DNA of 64,000 bases, taken from Caulobacter sp. UNC279MFTsu5.1 (GTDB taxonomy: Bacteria > Pseudomonadota > Alphaproteobacteria > Caulobacterales > Caulobacteraceae). Below the pieces are notes generated by a model. The model did not search any database. It had not been told where the DNA came from and worked only from the letters and a program-made list of their open reading frames with translations. The stretch spans positions 32,930 through 96,929 of the forward strand of contig NZ_FORN01000016.1 in NCBI RefSeq assembly GCF_900114015.1, written 5' to 3'. Each line of letters starts with the position of its first letter. Position 1 is the first letter of the stretch. Below are positions 24,156 through 32,306 of this stretch, piece by piece. The position numbers were made by a program, and so were the translations under genes.

Positions 24156-27125
24156 TTAGAAGTTGTACTGCAGGCTGATGTTCACCGCCCGGCCCAGCGG
24201 GTCATAGAGGCCGGTATAGGTGTTGGGGTTGTTGCTGGTCCCGTCGACGAAGTTCGAGGGCACGACCGGCGGCGACTTGTCGAACAGGTTGGTGATCGCA
24301 ATCCGCGCCGTCATGTCCTTGACCACCATCACCGAGCCGGCCAGGTCGAAGTAGTTGTAGGCCTTCATCTTGGTCAGGATCTTGTAGCCTTGGGGACCGC
24401 CGCCGCCGTTGATGGCGTTGTCGGTGCTGTTGGCCGTCAGGTCGGTCGAGCCGATATAGCGCCAGTTCAGCGAGATGTTGCTGTTGCGCCACGGCGTGCT
24501 CCAGGTGGCCCGGAAGTTGTGGGCCCATTTCGGCGCGGGGGCGTAGCAGGTCGGCTGGCCGTAGTAGCCCGCGCAGTCCGAAGCCGGCGTGGTCGGCGAG
24601 TCCTGGCCCATGCTGTTGATCATCAGCGTGCCGACCATGTTCAGGTCCATGCGGCCGTACTTGCCGATGTCGAAGTTGTAGCCGACCTGAACGTCGTTGG
24701 CCTTGTAGTTGAGGATGTTGGTGTTCTCGGTGCCGCCGGAGATGAAGCCGGTGGTCTGCGAGGTCCCGTCGAGGCGGCCGGTGGTCGGGTCGCGCTTGAC
24801 GAAGCGGCAGTAGTACTGGAGGCCGGTGGTCAGGCAGTTGGACAGGGCCACGTTGGCGTCGATGTAGCCGATGAAGTCCTTGATCTTGATGTCGACGTGA
24901 TCGATCGAGATCATCAGGCCGGGCACGAACGACGGCGTGTAGACCAGGCCCAGGGTCTGGGTGATGGCCTTCTCAGGCAAGAGGTTGAGGTTGCCGCCGC
25001 CCGCGTAGCGGCGACAGCCGTTCGGTCCGCAATCGGCGATGGACTTGTTGGCGTACTGCGCGGCCGTGACGCCGGTGTTGGCGCACTGGGCCGCCGTCGC
25101 CGCGCCGGGCAGGGCGAGCGAGGACGCCGAGCAGGGGTCGACGCCGTTGTAGCTGAAGTTCCGCGGCGAATAGAGCTCGGAGATGTTGGGCGCGCGAGCG
25201 GCGGAGTTGTAGCTGAACCGCACCAGCAGGTCGCTGACCGGGCGATAGAGGCCCTCGACCTTGGAGGTGTAGAGCTCCTTCTTCTGGTTGTCGTACTTGG
25301 ACGCCCGGATGCCGGTGTTGAACACCAGGCTCTTGACGAAGGGCAGGTCGTTGGCGATCGGCAGCTGGGCCTCGCCGTACAGCTCCTTGACGCCGTAGTG
25401 GCCGCCGGTGGTGCTGAACCAGCCTTCGTAGTCGACGGTGGCCTGGTCGGCCTGGACCTTCAGGCTTTCGCGGCGGTACTCGGCGCCCAGGGCGACGGCG
25501 ACGCCTTCCTTGGCCCACGGGCTCTTGATCCCGTATTGGCCCAGGTCGCCGGTGATGTTGGCCGTCACGTCCCGTTGCTCGACGACGTTCGTCCAGCGGT
25601 AGTTGTCGTAGACGTAGGGATAGACCTTGGGGTCGATCTTGTTGGCCTGGAAGATGTTGGCGGCGACGCAGTTGGTGTCGGTCTTGTCGACCACCGACTG
25701 GCAGGTCGGCGCGCCGTTGACATTGACGACGTTCACGCTGCGGGCGAAGCGGTCGGGGTTGATCTCGTTGCGGTCGGACAGCGTGTTCTCGACGCGTGAG
25801 GCGATGAAGTTGACGTCATAGTGCCAGCCGTCGAACAGGTCGCCCTTCAGGCCGCCGCTGAAGCGGTAGTCGGCGTTCACGATGCGGTTCTGGACGGGGA
25901 TGCTGCCGGGGCCTTGCTGCAGCAGGTAGTAGTCGGCGCTGACTGTGCTGGCCGTGCCGGCCGAGGCGCCGCACAGGCTCTGGGCCTGGCTGGCGGACAG
26001 GAACGGGTTGTTGCAGTTGATGCTGAGGGTCTGGCCGTAGGCGCCGGACTGCTGCTCGATCGAGACGTCGCGCATCACCAGCAGGTTGGCGTAGGCCTCG
26101 AGCGCGTCGTTGAAGTGATAGTTGGCGAATAGGCCGCCGGTGAACCGCTTGTCGGAGCGGATGAAGTTCCAGTCCTTGCGGGTGTTGCTGGCGTAGTCGG
26201 CGGCGTTGGCCGTCGACACGAAGCTCTGGGTGCCGTCCTTGTTGATGAAGTAGCCGTTGCCGGCGTTGGGGCCGCTGCCAATGTCGAGGCGGCCGAACGG
26301 CGTGTAGCTGGTGTTGACCGAGCAGGTCAGCGCCGTGGTGCTGGCCACCACGCGGCAGGACGAATAGTCGCGCGCGCTCCACTTCACCGGCTTTTGGTCG
26401 CGATAGTCCGCGAAGACGCTGATGTTGCCGTTGTCGTCAGCGAAGTTCTTGCCCGCCGCGAAGTTGATGTCCCAGCGGCCGCCGTCGGTCACGTGCTTGG
26501 AGGGCAGCGGGAAGTTCGGATATTTCGAGATCAGCCCGCGCATGGCGGTGTCGTCGTTGGTGTGCTGGAAGAAGCTGTAGGACCCGTTGACCTGCACGCC
26601 GTCGAACTTCTTGTTCAGCACGAAGTTGACCACGCCCGCCACGGCGTCCGAGCCGTAGGTCGACGAGGCGCCGCCGGACAGGACGTCGACGCGCGAGATC
26701 AGGGCCACAGGCACGATGTTAAGGTCGATCGCCTGGACGGGCAGCAGGCGCTCGCCGTCCAACAGCACCAGGGTGCGCTGGTTGCCCAGCCGGCGCAGGT
26801 TCACCTTGGCCTGGCCGCCGTTGTCGAAGCCGGCGCCGAACTGGTTGTTGTCTGCGCGGACCTGCGGCAGGCGGTTGAGCGCGTCCTCGATGTTCAGCAC
26901 GCCCTGGAACTGCAGTTCCTGCTTGTCCATGGTGACGATCGGCGCGGCGGACTGAACGTTCGGCCGGCGGATGCGCGTGCCGGTGACGATGATCGCGTCG
27001 ACGGTGTCGCCCTTGTCCGCCTTGGTCTCGGCCTGCTGGGCCTGCGCGGCCTGTGAGAAGGCCAGGGCCGACACGGCGATGGTCGCCATGAGCCCCGCTT
27101 TGAACCGACCAGATCCGACCATCAT
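24156..27125 (-). CDS. TonB-dependent outer-membrane receptor, transporter type
   Basis: 989 residues on the minus strand. Two ATGs in tandem follow AGGGG at 7-nt spacing. The signal peptide ends near AQAQQ, and the plug starts at DAIIVTGTRIRRPN. It has no STN domain. The plug and barrel are clearly paralogous to the STN-containing receptor encoded at 29064-32255: both have VVNF/VVNL after STYGSDAVAG, YQHTND/FQHTND, CNNPFLS, KSPW and a C-terminal DPLGR strand. The pair may split the work, this one importing ligand and the other sensing it. The gene points toward the glycosidase operon and converges with it. Ligand specificity for N-glycan fragments is inferred from context. Confidence 0.94.
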   Translation of the reverse strand: MMVGSGRFKAGLMATIAVSALAFSQAAQAQQAETKADKGDTVDAIIVTGTRIRRPNVQSAAPIVTMDKQELQFQGVLNIEDALNRLPQVRADNNQFGAGFDNGGQAKVNLRRLGNQRTLVLLDGERLLPVQAIDLNIVPVALISRVDVLSGGASSTYGSDAVAGVVNFVLNKKFDGVQVNGSYSFFQHTNDDTAMRGLISKYPNFPLPSKHVTDGGRWDINFAAGKNFADDNGNISVFADYRDQKPVKWSARDYSSCRVVASTTALTCSVNTSYTPFGRLDIGSGPNAGNGYFINKDGTQSFVSTANAADYASNTRKDWNFIRSDKRFTGGLFANYHFNDALEAYANLLVMRDVSIEQQSGAYGQTLSINCNNPFLSASQAQSLCGASAGTASTVSADYYLLQQGPGSIPVQNRIVNADYRFSGGLKGDLFDGWHYDVNFIASRVENTLSDRNEINPDRFARSVNVVNVNGAPTCQSVVDKTDTNCVAANIFQANKIDPKVYPYVYDNYRWTNVVEQRDVTANITGDLGQYGIKSPWAKEGVAVALGAEYRRESLKVQADQATVDYEGWFSTTGGHYGVKELYGEAQLPIANDLPFVKSLVFNTGIRASKYDNQKKELYTSKVEGLYRPVSDLLVRFSYNSAARAPNISELYSPRNFSYNGVDPCSASSLALPGAATAAQCANTGVTAAQYANKSIADCGPNGCRRYAGGGNLNLLPEKAITQTLGLVYTPSFVPGLMISIDHVDIKIKDFIGYIDANVALSNCLTTGLQYYCRFVKRDPTTGRLDGTSQTTGFISGGTENTNILNYKANDVQVGYNFDIGKYGRMDLNMVGTLMINSMGQDSPTTPASDCAGYYGQPTCYAPAPKWAHNFRATWSTPWRNSNISLNWRYIGSTDLTANSTDNAINGGGGPQGYKILTKMKAYNYFDLAGSVMVVKDMTARIAITNLFDKSPPVVPSNFVDGTSNNPNTYTGLYDPLGRAVNISLQYNF

Positions 27126-27455
27126 CTTGATAAACCCCTATAGGCGCGGGTGAATTCCCGGCGTCCCCTAAGGGTCAAGACGGACGCCCGGCGAGGTTCC
27201 TTGGGCGCTTGACAAAAATATGTGACTTTCACGACAAATCGCCGAGCGCGGTCGTGACGAAGCGGGCCAAGGTGCATGCTTCAGGGCAGGGACGAGAAAA
27301 AGGGATGGCGATCGTGTTCTTGACTCGGCGCCGCTCCGGGCCGTCCCCTATCTGGCGCAGCTTGGCCAGAGTTCCCCGATGATTGACCAGATCGTGTCCA
27401 GATCCTCCGCATCGTCCGCTCGACCATTTCCCGACCGCTCGGGGCGTGACGCGCC
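27126..27455. promoter_or_regulatory. divergent promoter region between receptor and sigma-factor genes
   Basis: 330 bp with no supported gene. It must hold promoters for the minus-strand receptor gene and for the plus-strand sigma/anti-sigma/receptor/PNGase unit. A consensus-like TTGACA lies at 27209-27214 on the plus strand, followed by AAAATATG, but no good -10 at 17-nt spacing is present. An ECF-type promoter for the receptor gene would be expected here; I could not define one with confidence. Confidence 0.45.
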
Positions 27456-28031
27456 ATGAGGTCCGACCGGGAGCACATCGTCAGGTGGGTCGCCGAGGAG
27501 ATCATGCCGCACGAGGCGGGCGTGCGCGCCTGGCTGCGGCGCGCGCGCACGCCGTCCGACGAGATCGACGACCTGATCCAGGAAGCCTACGCCAAGCTCG
27601 TGGGTCTGGGCAGCGTCGACCAAATCGAGAGCCCCGACGGCTATTTCTTCCAGATCGTCCGCAACCTGCTCACGGACAAGTTACGGCGCGCCAAGGTGGT
27701 TCGCATCGAAGCGGTTACGGAAATCGATCTGCTGTCCGTCTGTTCGGATGAGCCCTCGCCCGAGCAGGCCGCGGCTGCGTGTCGCGAACTGTCCAGGGTG
27801 CGGGCCCTGATCCAAGCTTTGCCGGAGCGTTGCCGGCGGGTGTTCGAACTGCGAAAGGTCCTGGGCGTGCCGCAGCGTGAAATCGCCCAGAGGCTGGGCA
27901 TCAGCGAGAGCGCCGTCGAGAACGAGGCGGTCAAGGGCATGCGCCTGATCATGCGCGCGCTCGAGGAAGAGGGCGCCGAGGTGCGCGGCGACCGGATGAG
28001 AAAGACGAATGATCGATCGCGAAAAGGCTGA
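27456..28031 (+). CDS. ECF RNA polymerase sigma factor, FecI type
   Basis: 191 residues. Region 2 is seen in PSDEIDDLIQEAYAKLV near residue 30 and SPDGYFFQIVRNLLTDKLRR near residue 55. Region 4 is seen in ALPERCRRVFELRKVLGVPQREIAQRLGIS followed by AVENEAVKGM. This is the FecI-like layout, with no extra domain. The next gene begins inside it (23-nt overlap) and encodes the FecR-like partner, so the two proteins are coupled. In such systems the sigma factor is released when a receptor with an STN domain binds ligand. The likely targets are its own downstream receptor and possibly the divergent receptor and glycosidase genes, which is inference. Confidence 0.93.
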   Translation: MRSDREHIVRWVAEEIMPHEAGVRAWLRRARTPSDEIDDLIQEAYAKLVGLGSVDQIESPDGYFFQIVRNLLTDKLRRAKVVRIEAVTEIDLLSVCSDEPSPEQAAAACRELSRVRALIQALPERCRRVFELRKVLGVPQREIAQRLGISESAVENEAVKGMRLIMRALEEEGAEVRGDRMRKTNDRSRKG

Positions 28032-28959
28032 GGATATCGAGGCGGAAGCCGCCCGATGGGTCTGGCGACGGGATCGCGACGGCCGCACGCCCGAACTGGA
28101 AGCCCGCGTCGATGCCTGGCTGGCGGGGGACGTGCGCCGCCATGGCGCCTTGCTCAAGGCCGAGGCGACCTGGAGCCTCCTGGACCGGGCGCGGCACACG
28201 GCCCCGCGGCCCGCCGTCCGGCCGGTGCGATCGGCCTCGCGCCGCGCCTGGCTGGCCGGGACCGGGGGCGCGATCGCGGCGGCGATGGTCGGCGCCGGCG
28301 TCCTGGTCCTGCGCGAGGATCGGTTCCGGACCGGCGTCGGCGAGGTTCGCCGGGTGCCGCTGGAAGACGGCTCGGCCGTGGCGATCAACACCGCTTCCCA
28401 GGTCGAGGTGGCCTTCCGGCGCGAGCAGCGGACCGTCCGCCTGCGGACGGGCGAGGCCTGGTTCCAGGTCGCTCGCGACGTCCAGCGGCCGTTCGTGGTC
28501 GAGGCCGGGGCGGTGCGCGTGCGGGCGGTCGGCACCGCCTTTTCCGTCCGCCGACGGCTCGACGGCGCCGACGTGCTGGTCACCGAGGGCGTGGTCGAAG
28601 TCTGGGCGGAGGGCTCGACCCGGGCGCCCGCGCGGCTGAAAGCCGGGCAGGGCGCCTTCGTCGCCAACGGCGTCGGCCTCCGCGAGGCCACGCCGGCGGC
28701 GGTCGACCGCAAGCTGGAGTGGCGCTACGGCAAGATCGACCTGGCCGGCGAAACCCTGCGGGACGCGGTCGCCGACTTCAACCGCTATAACGATCGCAAG
28801 TTGGTCATCGCCGACCCGACGATCGCCGACGAACGCTTCTACGGCGTCTTCAACACCGGCGGCCCGGAGGCTTTCGCGACGGCGGTCGGCGCCAGCCTCG
28901 GGGTCGAGGTCGAGGTTCGCGGCGACGAGATCGTCCTGGGCGGGAGGCGCGCGTCGTAA
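28009..28959 (+). CDS. FecR-type transmembrane anti-sigma/sensor protein
   Basis: 316 residues. The cytoplasmic N-terminal part carries the FecR_N-type segment AARWVWRRDRDGRTPELEAR. A single membrane span lies at about residues 80-102 (WLAGTGGAIAAAMVGAGVLV). The periplasmic FecR domain follows with VPLEDGSAVAINTAS, GEAWFQVARD and FVVEAGAVRVRAVGTAFSV, and then the C-terminal FecR_C/DUF4974-like part (LAGETLRDAVADFNRYN) that would touch the STN domain of the receptor. It overlaps the sigma gene by 23 nt. The receptor gene begins about 100 nt downstream, giving the standard sigma, anti-sigma, receptor order. Confidence 0.94.
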   Translation: MIDREKAEDIEAEAARWVWRRDRDGRTPELEARVDAWLAGDVRRHGALLKAEATWSLLDRARHTAPRPAVRPVRSASRRAWLAGTGGAIAAAMVGAGVLVLREDRFRTGVGEVRRVPLEDGSAVAINTASQVEVAFRREQRTVRLRTGEAWFQVARDVQRPFVVEAGAVRVRAVGTAFSVRRRLDGADVLVTEGVVEVWAEGSTRAPARLKAGQGAFVANGVGLREATPAAVDRKLEWRYGKIDLAGETLRDAVADFNRYNDRKLVIADPTIADERFYGVFNTGGPEAFATAVGASLGVEVEVRGDEIVLGGRRAS

Positions 28960-29063
28960 TCCTGGCGCCCCCTTCCAAGGCCTCCCCCGGCGCGGCCGGA
29001 TCCTCGCCTTCGCCAGGGCCGGGGAAGCGGTCTTGGCGCGGACGTGGGTGCGGCGCCCTTCTG

Positions 29064-32000
29064 ATGACGATGATGCTGGCCCTGACCCAGCCCGCCATGG
29101 CCGCCGTGAAGACCTTCAGGATCAAGGCCCAGGACGCCGGACCGGCCGTGGCCGAATTCGCCCGCCAGGCGGACATCCAGCTGCTGCTGTCCGCCGGCGC
29201 CGCACGGGGCCGGCGGACCAACGCCCTGGACGGGGCCTTCGATGTCGCCGACGGGTTGGAGCGGCTCCTGAAGGGCACGGGCCTGCGGGCGCGGCGAATC
29301 GCGCCCGGGATCTATGCGCTCACCCTGGAGTCCAAGCCGTCGCCGCCGCCTAGGGTCGTCGTGATGTCGCGGGCGGCGCCTCTGGAAGTCGCCGGGCCGG
29401 CCTCGCTGGACGCGCTGGTGGTGACGGGCACCCGCATCCGCCGGGCCAATACGACCGCCGCGGCGCCGGTCACGACGCTCTCCCGCGCGGACCTGCAGCT
29501 GGGCGGCGTCCTCAATCTGGAAGAGGCGATCAATCGCCTTCCCGAGGCGCGCGCCGACTCGACCCAGTTCACCAACGGATCGGACGCCGACGGACGGGCC
29601 CGGATCAACCTGCGTAATCTGGGTCAGCAGCGGACCCTGATCCTGCTGGGCGGCGAGCGCCTGGCGCCCGTCCAGGCGGTCGACCTCAACATCATTCCCG
29701 CCGCCCTGGTCCGGCGTGTCGACATCCTGACCGGCGGGGCCTCGACCACTTACGGCTCCGACGCGGTGGCCGGCGTGGTCAACCTCATGCTGGACCGCGA
29801 CCTGGACGGCGTTCGGATCGACGGCGGCTACAGCGTCTACCAGCACACCAACGACAACCTCGCGACGCGCGGCGTGGCCTCGGGCTTTCCTAACGTGAAG
29901 ACCCCGCCACGGCGGGTGATGGACGGCGCTCGCGAGGACCTGACCCTCGCCGCCGGAACGCGTTTCGCCGGCGGGCGTGGCGACATCCTGGTGTTCGGCG
30001 CCTATCGCAGCCAGGACCCGGTGCAATGGAAGGATCGCGACTTCTCCGCCTGCCGGGTCATCGCGACGGACGACAACAGCGCGCCGTCCTGCGCGGTCAG
30101 CACGCTGTACACGCACCACGGCCGGTTCCAGCCGATCACCGGCCCGTCGGCGGGACAGGTCTTCTACGCCACGGAAGGCGGCGCGTTCGCTCCCGGCGAG
30201 GACGGCGGCCTCTACGCCGCCAACACCCGCGAGACCTTCAACTTCATGCGATCGGACGAACGCCGCTCGGCCGGGATGTTCGTCAATTTCAAGGTGGCCG
30301 AGACGGCGGAACTGCGCGCCAGCCTGCTCTACATGAAGGACGCGACCTACAGTCAGTTCTACCCCTACATCAACACCGCGGACGTTCCGGCAGGCGGTTT
30401 CCGGGTCAATTGCAACAACCCGTTCCTGTCGACCAGCCAAGCCGCGCTGCTCTGCGGCTCGGCCGCCGGGACGGATCAGATGATCTCGACCCGGTACACC
30501 GGCATCATGAGCGGTCCCGGCGGCCGGCCGCTGCGCGCCGAGGCGATCAACCAGGACTACCGGATCAGCGTGGGCCTGCGCGGCGAGGCGCTGGACCATT
30601 GGCGCTACGATCTGACGGCGATCCGCTCGACGGTCTTCAGCTCGCTGTCCGACAGCAACGAGATCGACCCCGCCCGGTTGGCCAGGGCCCTGAACGTCGT
30701 GACGGTCGCCGGAACCCCGACCTGCGCGGCCGCCCTGAGCGGCGTCGACCCGGCCTGCGTACCGGCGAACGTCTTCAGGCCCGGCGCCCTGGATCCGCGC
30801 TTCTACGCCTACGCCTATCGCGACTACGTGTGGGCCAATCACTACGGCCAGACCGACCTGGTCGCTAACCTGTCGGGGGACCTGACCGGATATGGCGCGA
30901 AGAGCCCCTGGAGCGATCGCGGCCTCGCCGTGGCCCTCGGCGCGGAATACCGGGCCGACTCCCTGAAGCAGAAGATCGACGCCGAGGCGCTGGCGTTCGA
31001 GCAGTTGAGCCCGCCGCTGCGCGGGCGGCAATCGGTCTATGAGGTCTATGGCGAACTGCAGGCGCCGATCACCGAGGGGCGGCCCGGCGTCGAGCGGCTG
31101 GAGATCACCGCCGGCCTCCGTTATTCGAAGTACAACACCGGCGACGGCCTGCTGCCGACCTGGAAGTACGAGCTGCAGTATCAGCCCACGCGGGACTGGC
31201 TGGCCCGGGCCAGCTTCAACCGCGCCGCGCGGGCGCCCAACATCTCCGAGCTCTATACGGGGTCGACCTATGGCGTGATCGGCCTGTCGGATCCCTGCTC
31301 CGGCCCGTCCCCCGCCGCGACGCTCGCGGCGTGCCAGCACACCGGGGTGACCGCCGCGCAATATGGGCGAATTCCGGACTGCCCGGACCAGCTGTGCCAG
31401 ACCTACGGCGGCAACGGGAACGCCGGCCTTCGCCCGGAGAACGCCAGGACCCGGACGATCGGCCTGGTCTATACGCCGCGCGCCCTGCCGGGGCTGAGCC
31501 TGTCGGCCGACTACTACCGCATCGCGGTGAAGGGCTATATCGGGCCGATCCTCGCCGACAGCGTGTTCCAGAACTGCCTGAGCACCGGCGAGGACTATTA
31601 CTGCCGGTTCGTGCATCGCGCCGCCGACACCGGCGCCTTGTTCGGGAGCCAGGGCGCGGGCGGCTATATCGCGACCGGGGCCCAGAACACCTCGCGGCTG
31701 ATCAACGAAGGCGTGGACGTCCAGGCCAGCTACGGGATGTCGCTGGGCGAGCTGGGCCGCCTCGGCCTGGACCTGTCGGGCGTGCGGCTGATCACGACCG
31801 GCGGCAAGAGCGCGCCGGACGATCCGCTACGCAACTGCGCCGGCTATTTCGGCCCGCCCCATTGTTATGCGCCGCAGCCGCTGTGGCGGCATAACCTCGG
31901 CGCGACCTGGCGACCGCCATGGCGCGAGGCGGTCGTGTCCCTGACCTGGCGCCACATCGGCCCGACGCGGCTGGCCGCCAACAGCGCCGATCCCGCGCTC

Positions 32001-32255
32001 AGCGAGGGCGCGACGCCCTACGCCTATCGGCCGTTCACCCGGATCCAGGCCTACGACTATTTCGATCTCGGGGCGTCGATGCGGCTGCGCCCGGGCCTGA
32101 CGATCCGCCTGGTGGCCAACAACCTGTTCGACCTGACCCCGCCGGTCGTCCCGTCGACCTTCGTGGACGGCACGACCAACAATCCCAACACCTACACCGG
32201 GACCTACGACCCGCTGGGGCGCAACCTGCAGCTCGCCTTCAGTCTGGACTTCTAG
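29064..32255 (+). CDS. TonB-dependent receptor with STN signalling domain (FecA type)
   Basis: 1063 residues from the first ATG. An STN domain (KTFRIKAQDAGPAVAEFARQ near residue 16, then LERLLKGTGLRARRIAPGIY) precedes a TonB-box/plug segment (LDALVVTGTRIRRAN) and the barrel, which ends LQLAFSLDF. STN domains contact FecR proteins, so this is the sensor of the adjacent sigma/anti-sigma pair. The annotated start leaves a signal peptide with no positive n-region (MTMMLALTQPAMAA). In-frame sequence just upstream would supply KRSWRGRG but has no ATG, GTG or TTG. A TTG at 29033 with a GGGGAAG ribosome binding site lies in another frame. The true N-terminus is therefore uncertain. Confidence 0.9.
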   Translation: MTMMLALTQPAMAAVKTFRIKAQDAGPAVAEFARQADIQLLLSAGAARGRRTNALDGAFDVADGLERLLKGTGLRARRIAPGIYALTLESKPSPPPRVVVMSRAAPLEVAGPASLDALVVTGTRIRRANTTAAAPVTTLSRADLQLGGVLNLEEAINRLPEARADSTQFTNGSDADGRARINLRNLGQQRTLILLGGERLAPVQAVDLNIIPAALVRRVDILTGGASTTYGSDAVAGVVNLMLDRDLDGVRIDGGYSVYQHTNDNLATRGVASGFPNVKTPPRRVMDGAREDLTLAAGTRFAGGRGDILVFGAYRSQDPVQWKDRDFSACRVIATDDNSAPSCAVSTLYTHHGRFQPITGPSAGQVFYATEGGAFAPGEDGGLYAANTRETFNFMRSDERRSAGMFVNFKVAETAELRASLLYMKDATYSQFYPYINTADVPAGGFRVNCNNPFLSTSQAALLCGSAAGTDQMISTRYTGIMSGPGGRPLRAEAINQDYRISVGLRGEALDHWRYDLTAIRSTVFSSLSDSNEIDPARLARALNVVTVAGTPTCAAALSGVDPACVPANVFRPGALDPRFYAYAYRDYVWANHYGQTDLVANLSGDLTGYGAKSPWSDRGLAVALGAEYRADSLKQKIDAEALAFEQLSPPLRGRQSVYEVYGELQAPITEGRPGVERLEITAGLRYSKYNTGDGLLPTWKYELQYQPTRDWLARASFNRAARAPNISELYTGSTYGVIGLSDPCSGPSPAATLAACQHTGVTAAQYGRIPDCPDQLCQTYGGNGNAGLRPENARTRTIGLVYTPRALPGLSLSADYYRIAVKGYIGPILADSVFQNCLSTGEDYYCRFVHRAADTGALFGSQGAGGYIATGAQNTSRLINEGVDVQASYGMSLGELGRLGLDLSGVRLITTGGKSAPDDPLRNCAGYFGPPHCYAPQPLWRHNLGATWRPPWREAVVSLTWRHIGPTRLAANSADPALSEGATPYAYRPFTRIQAYDYFDLGASMRLRPGLTIRLVANNLFDLTPPVVPSTFVDGTTNNPNTYTGTYDPLGRNLQLAFSLDF

Positions 32256-32306
32256 CCGTCGTCGTCCCTCCCCGACCTGTTCAATCCCCTTTTCCGAGTG
32301 CTCACC

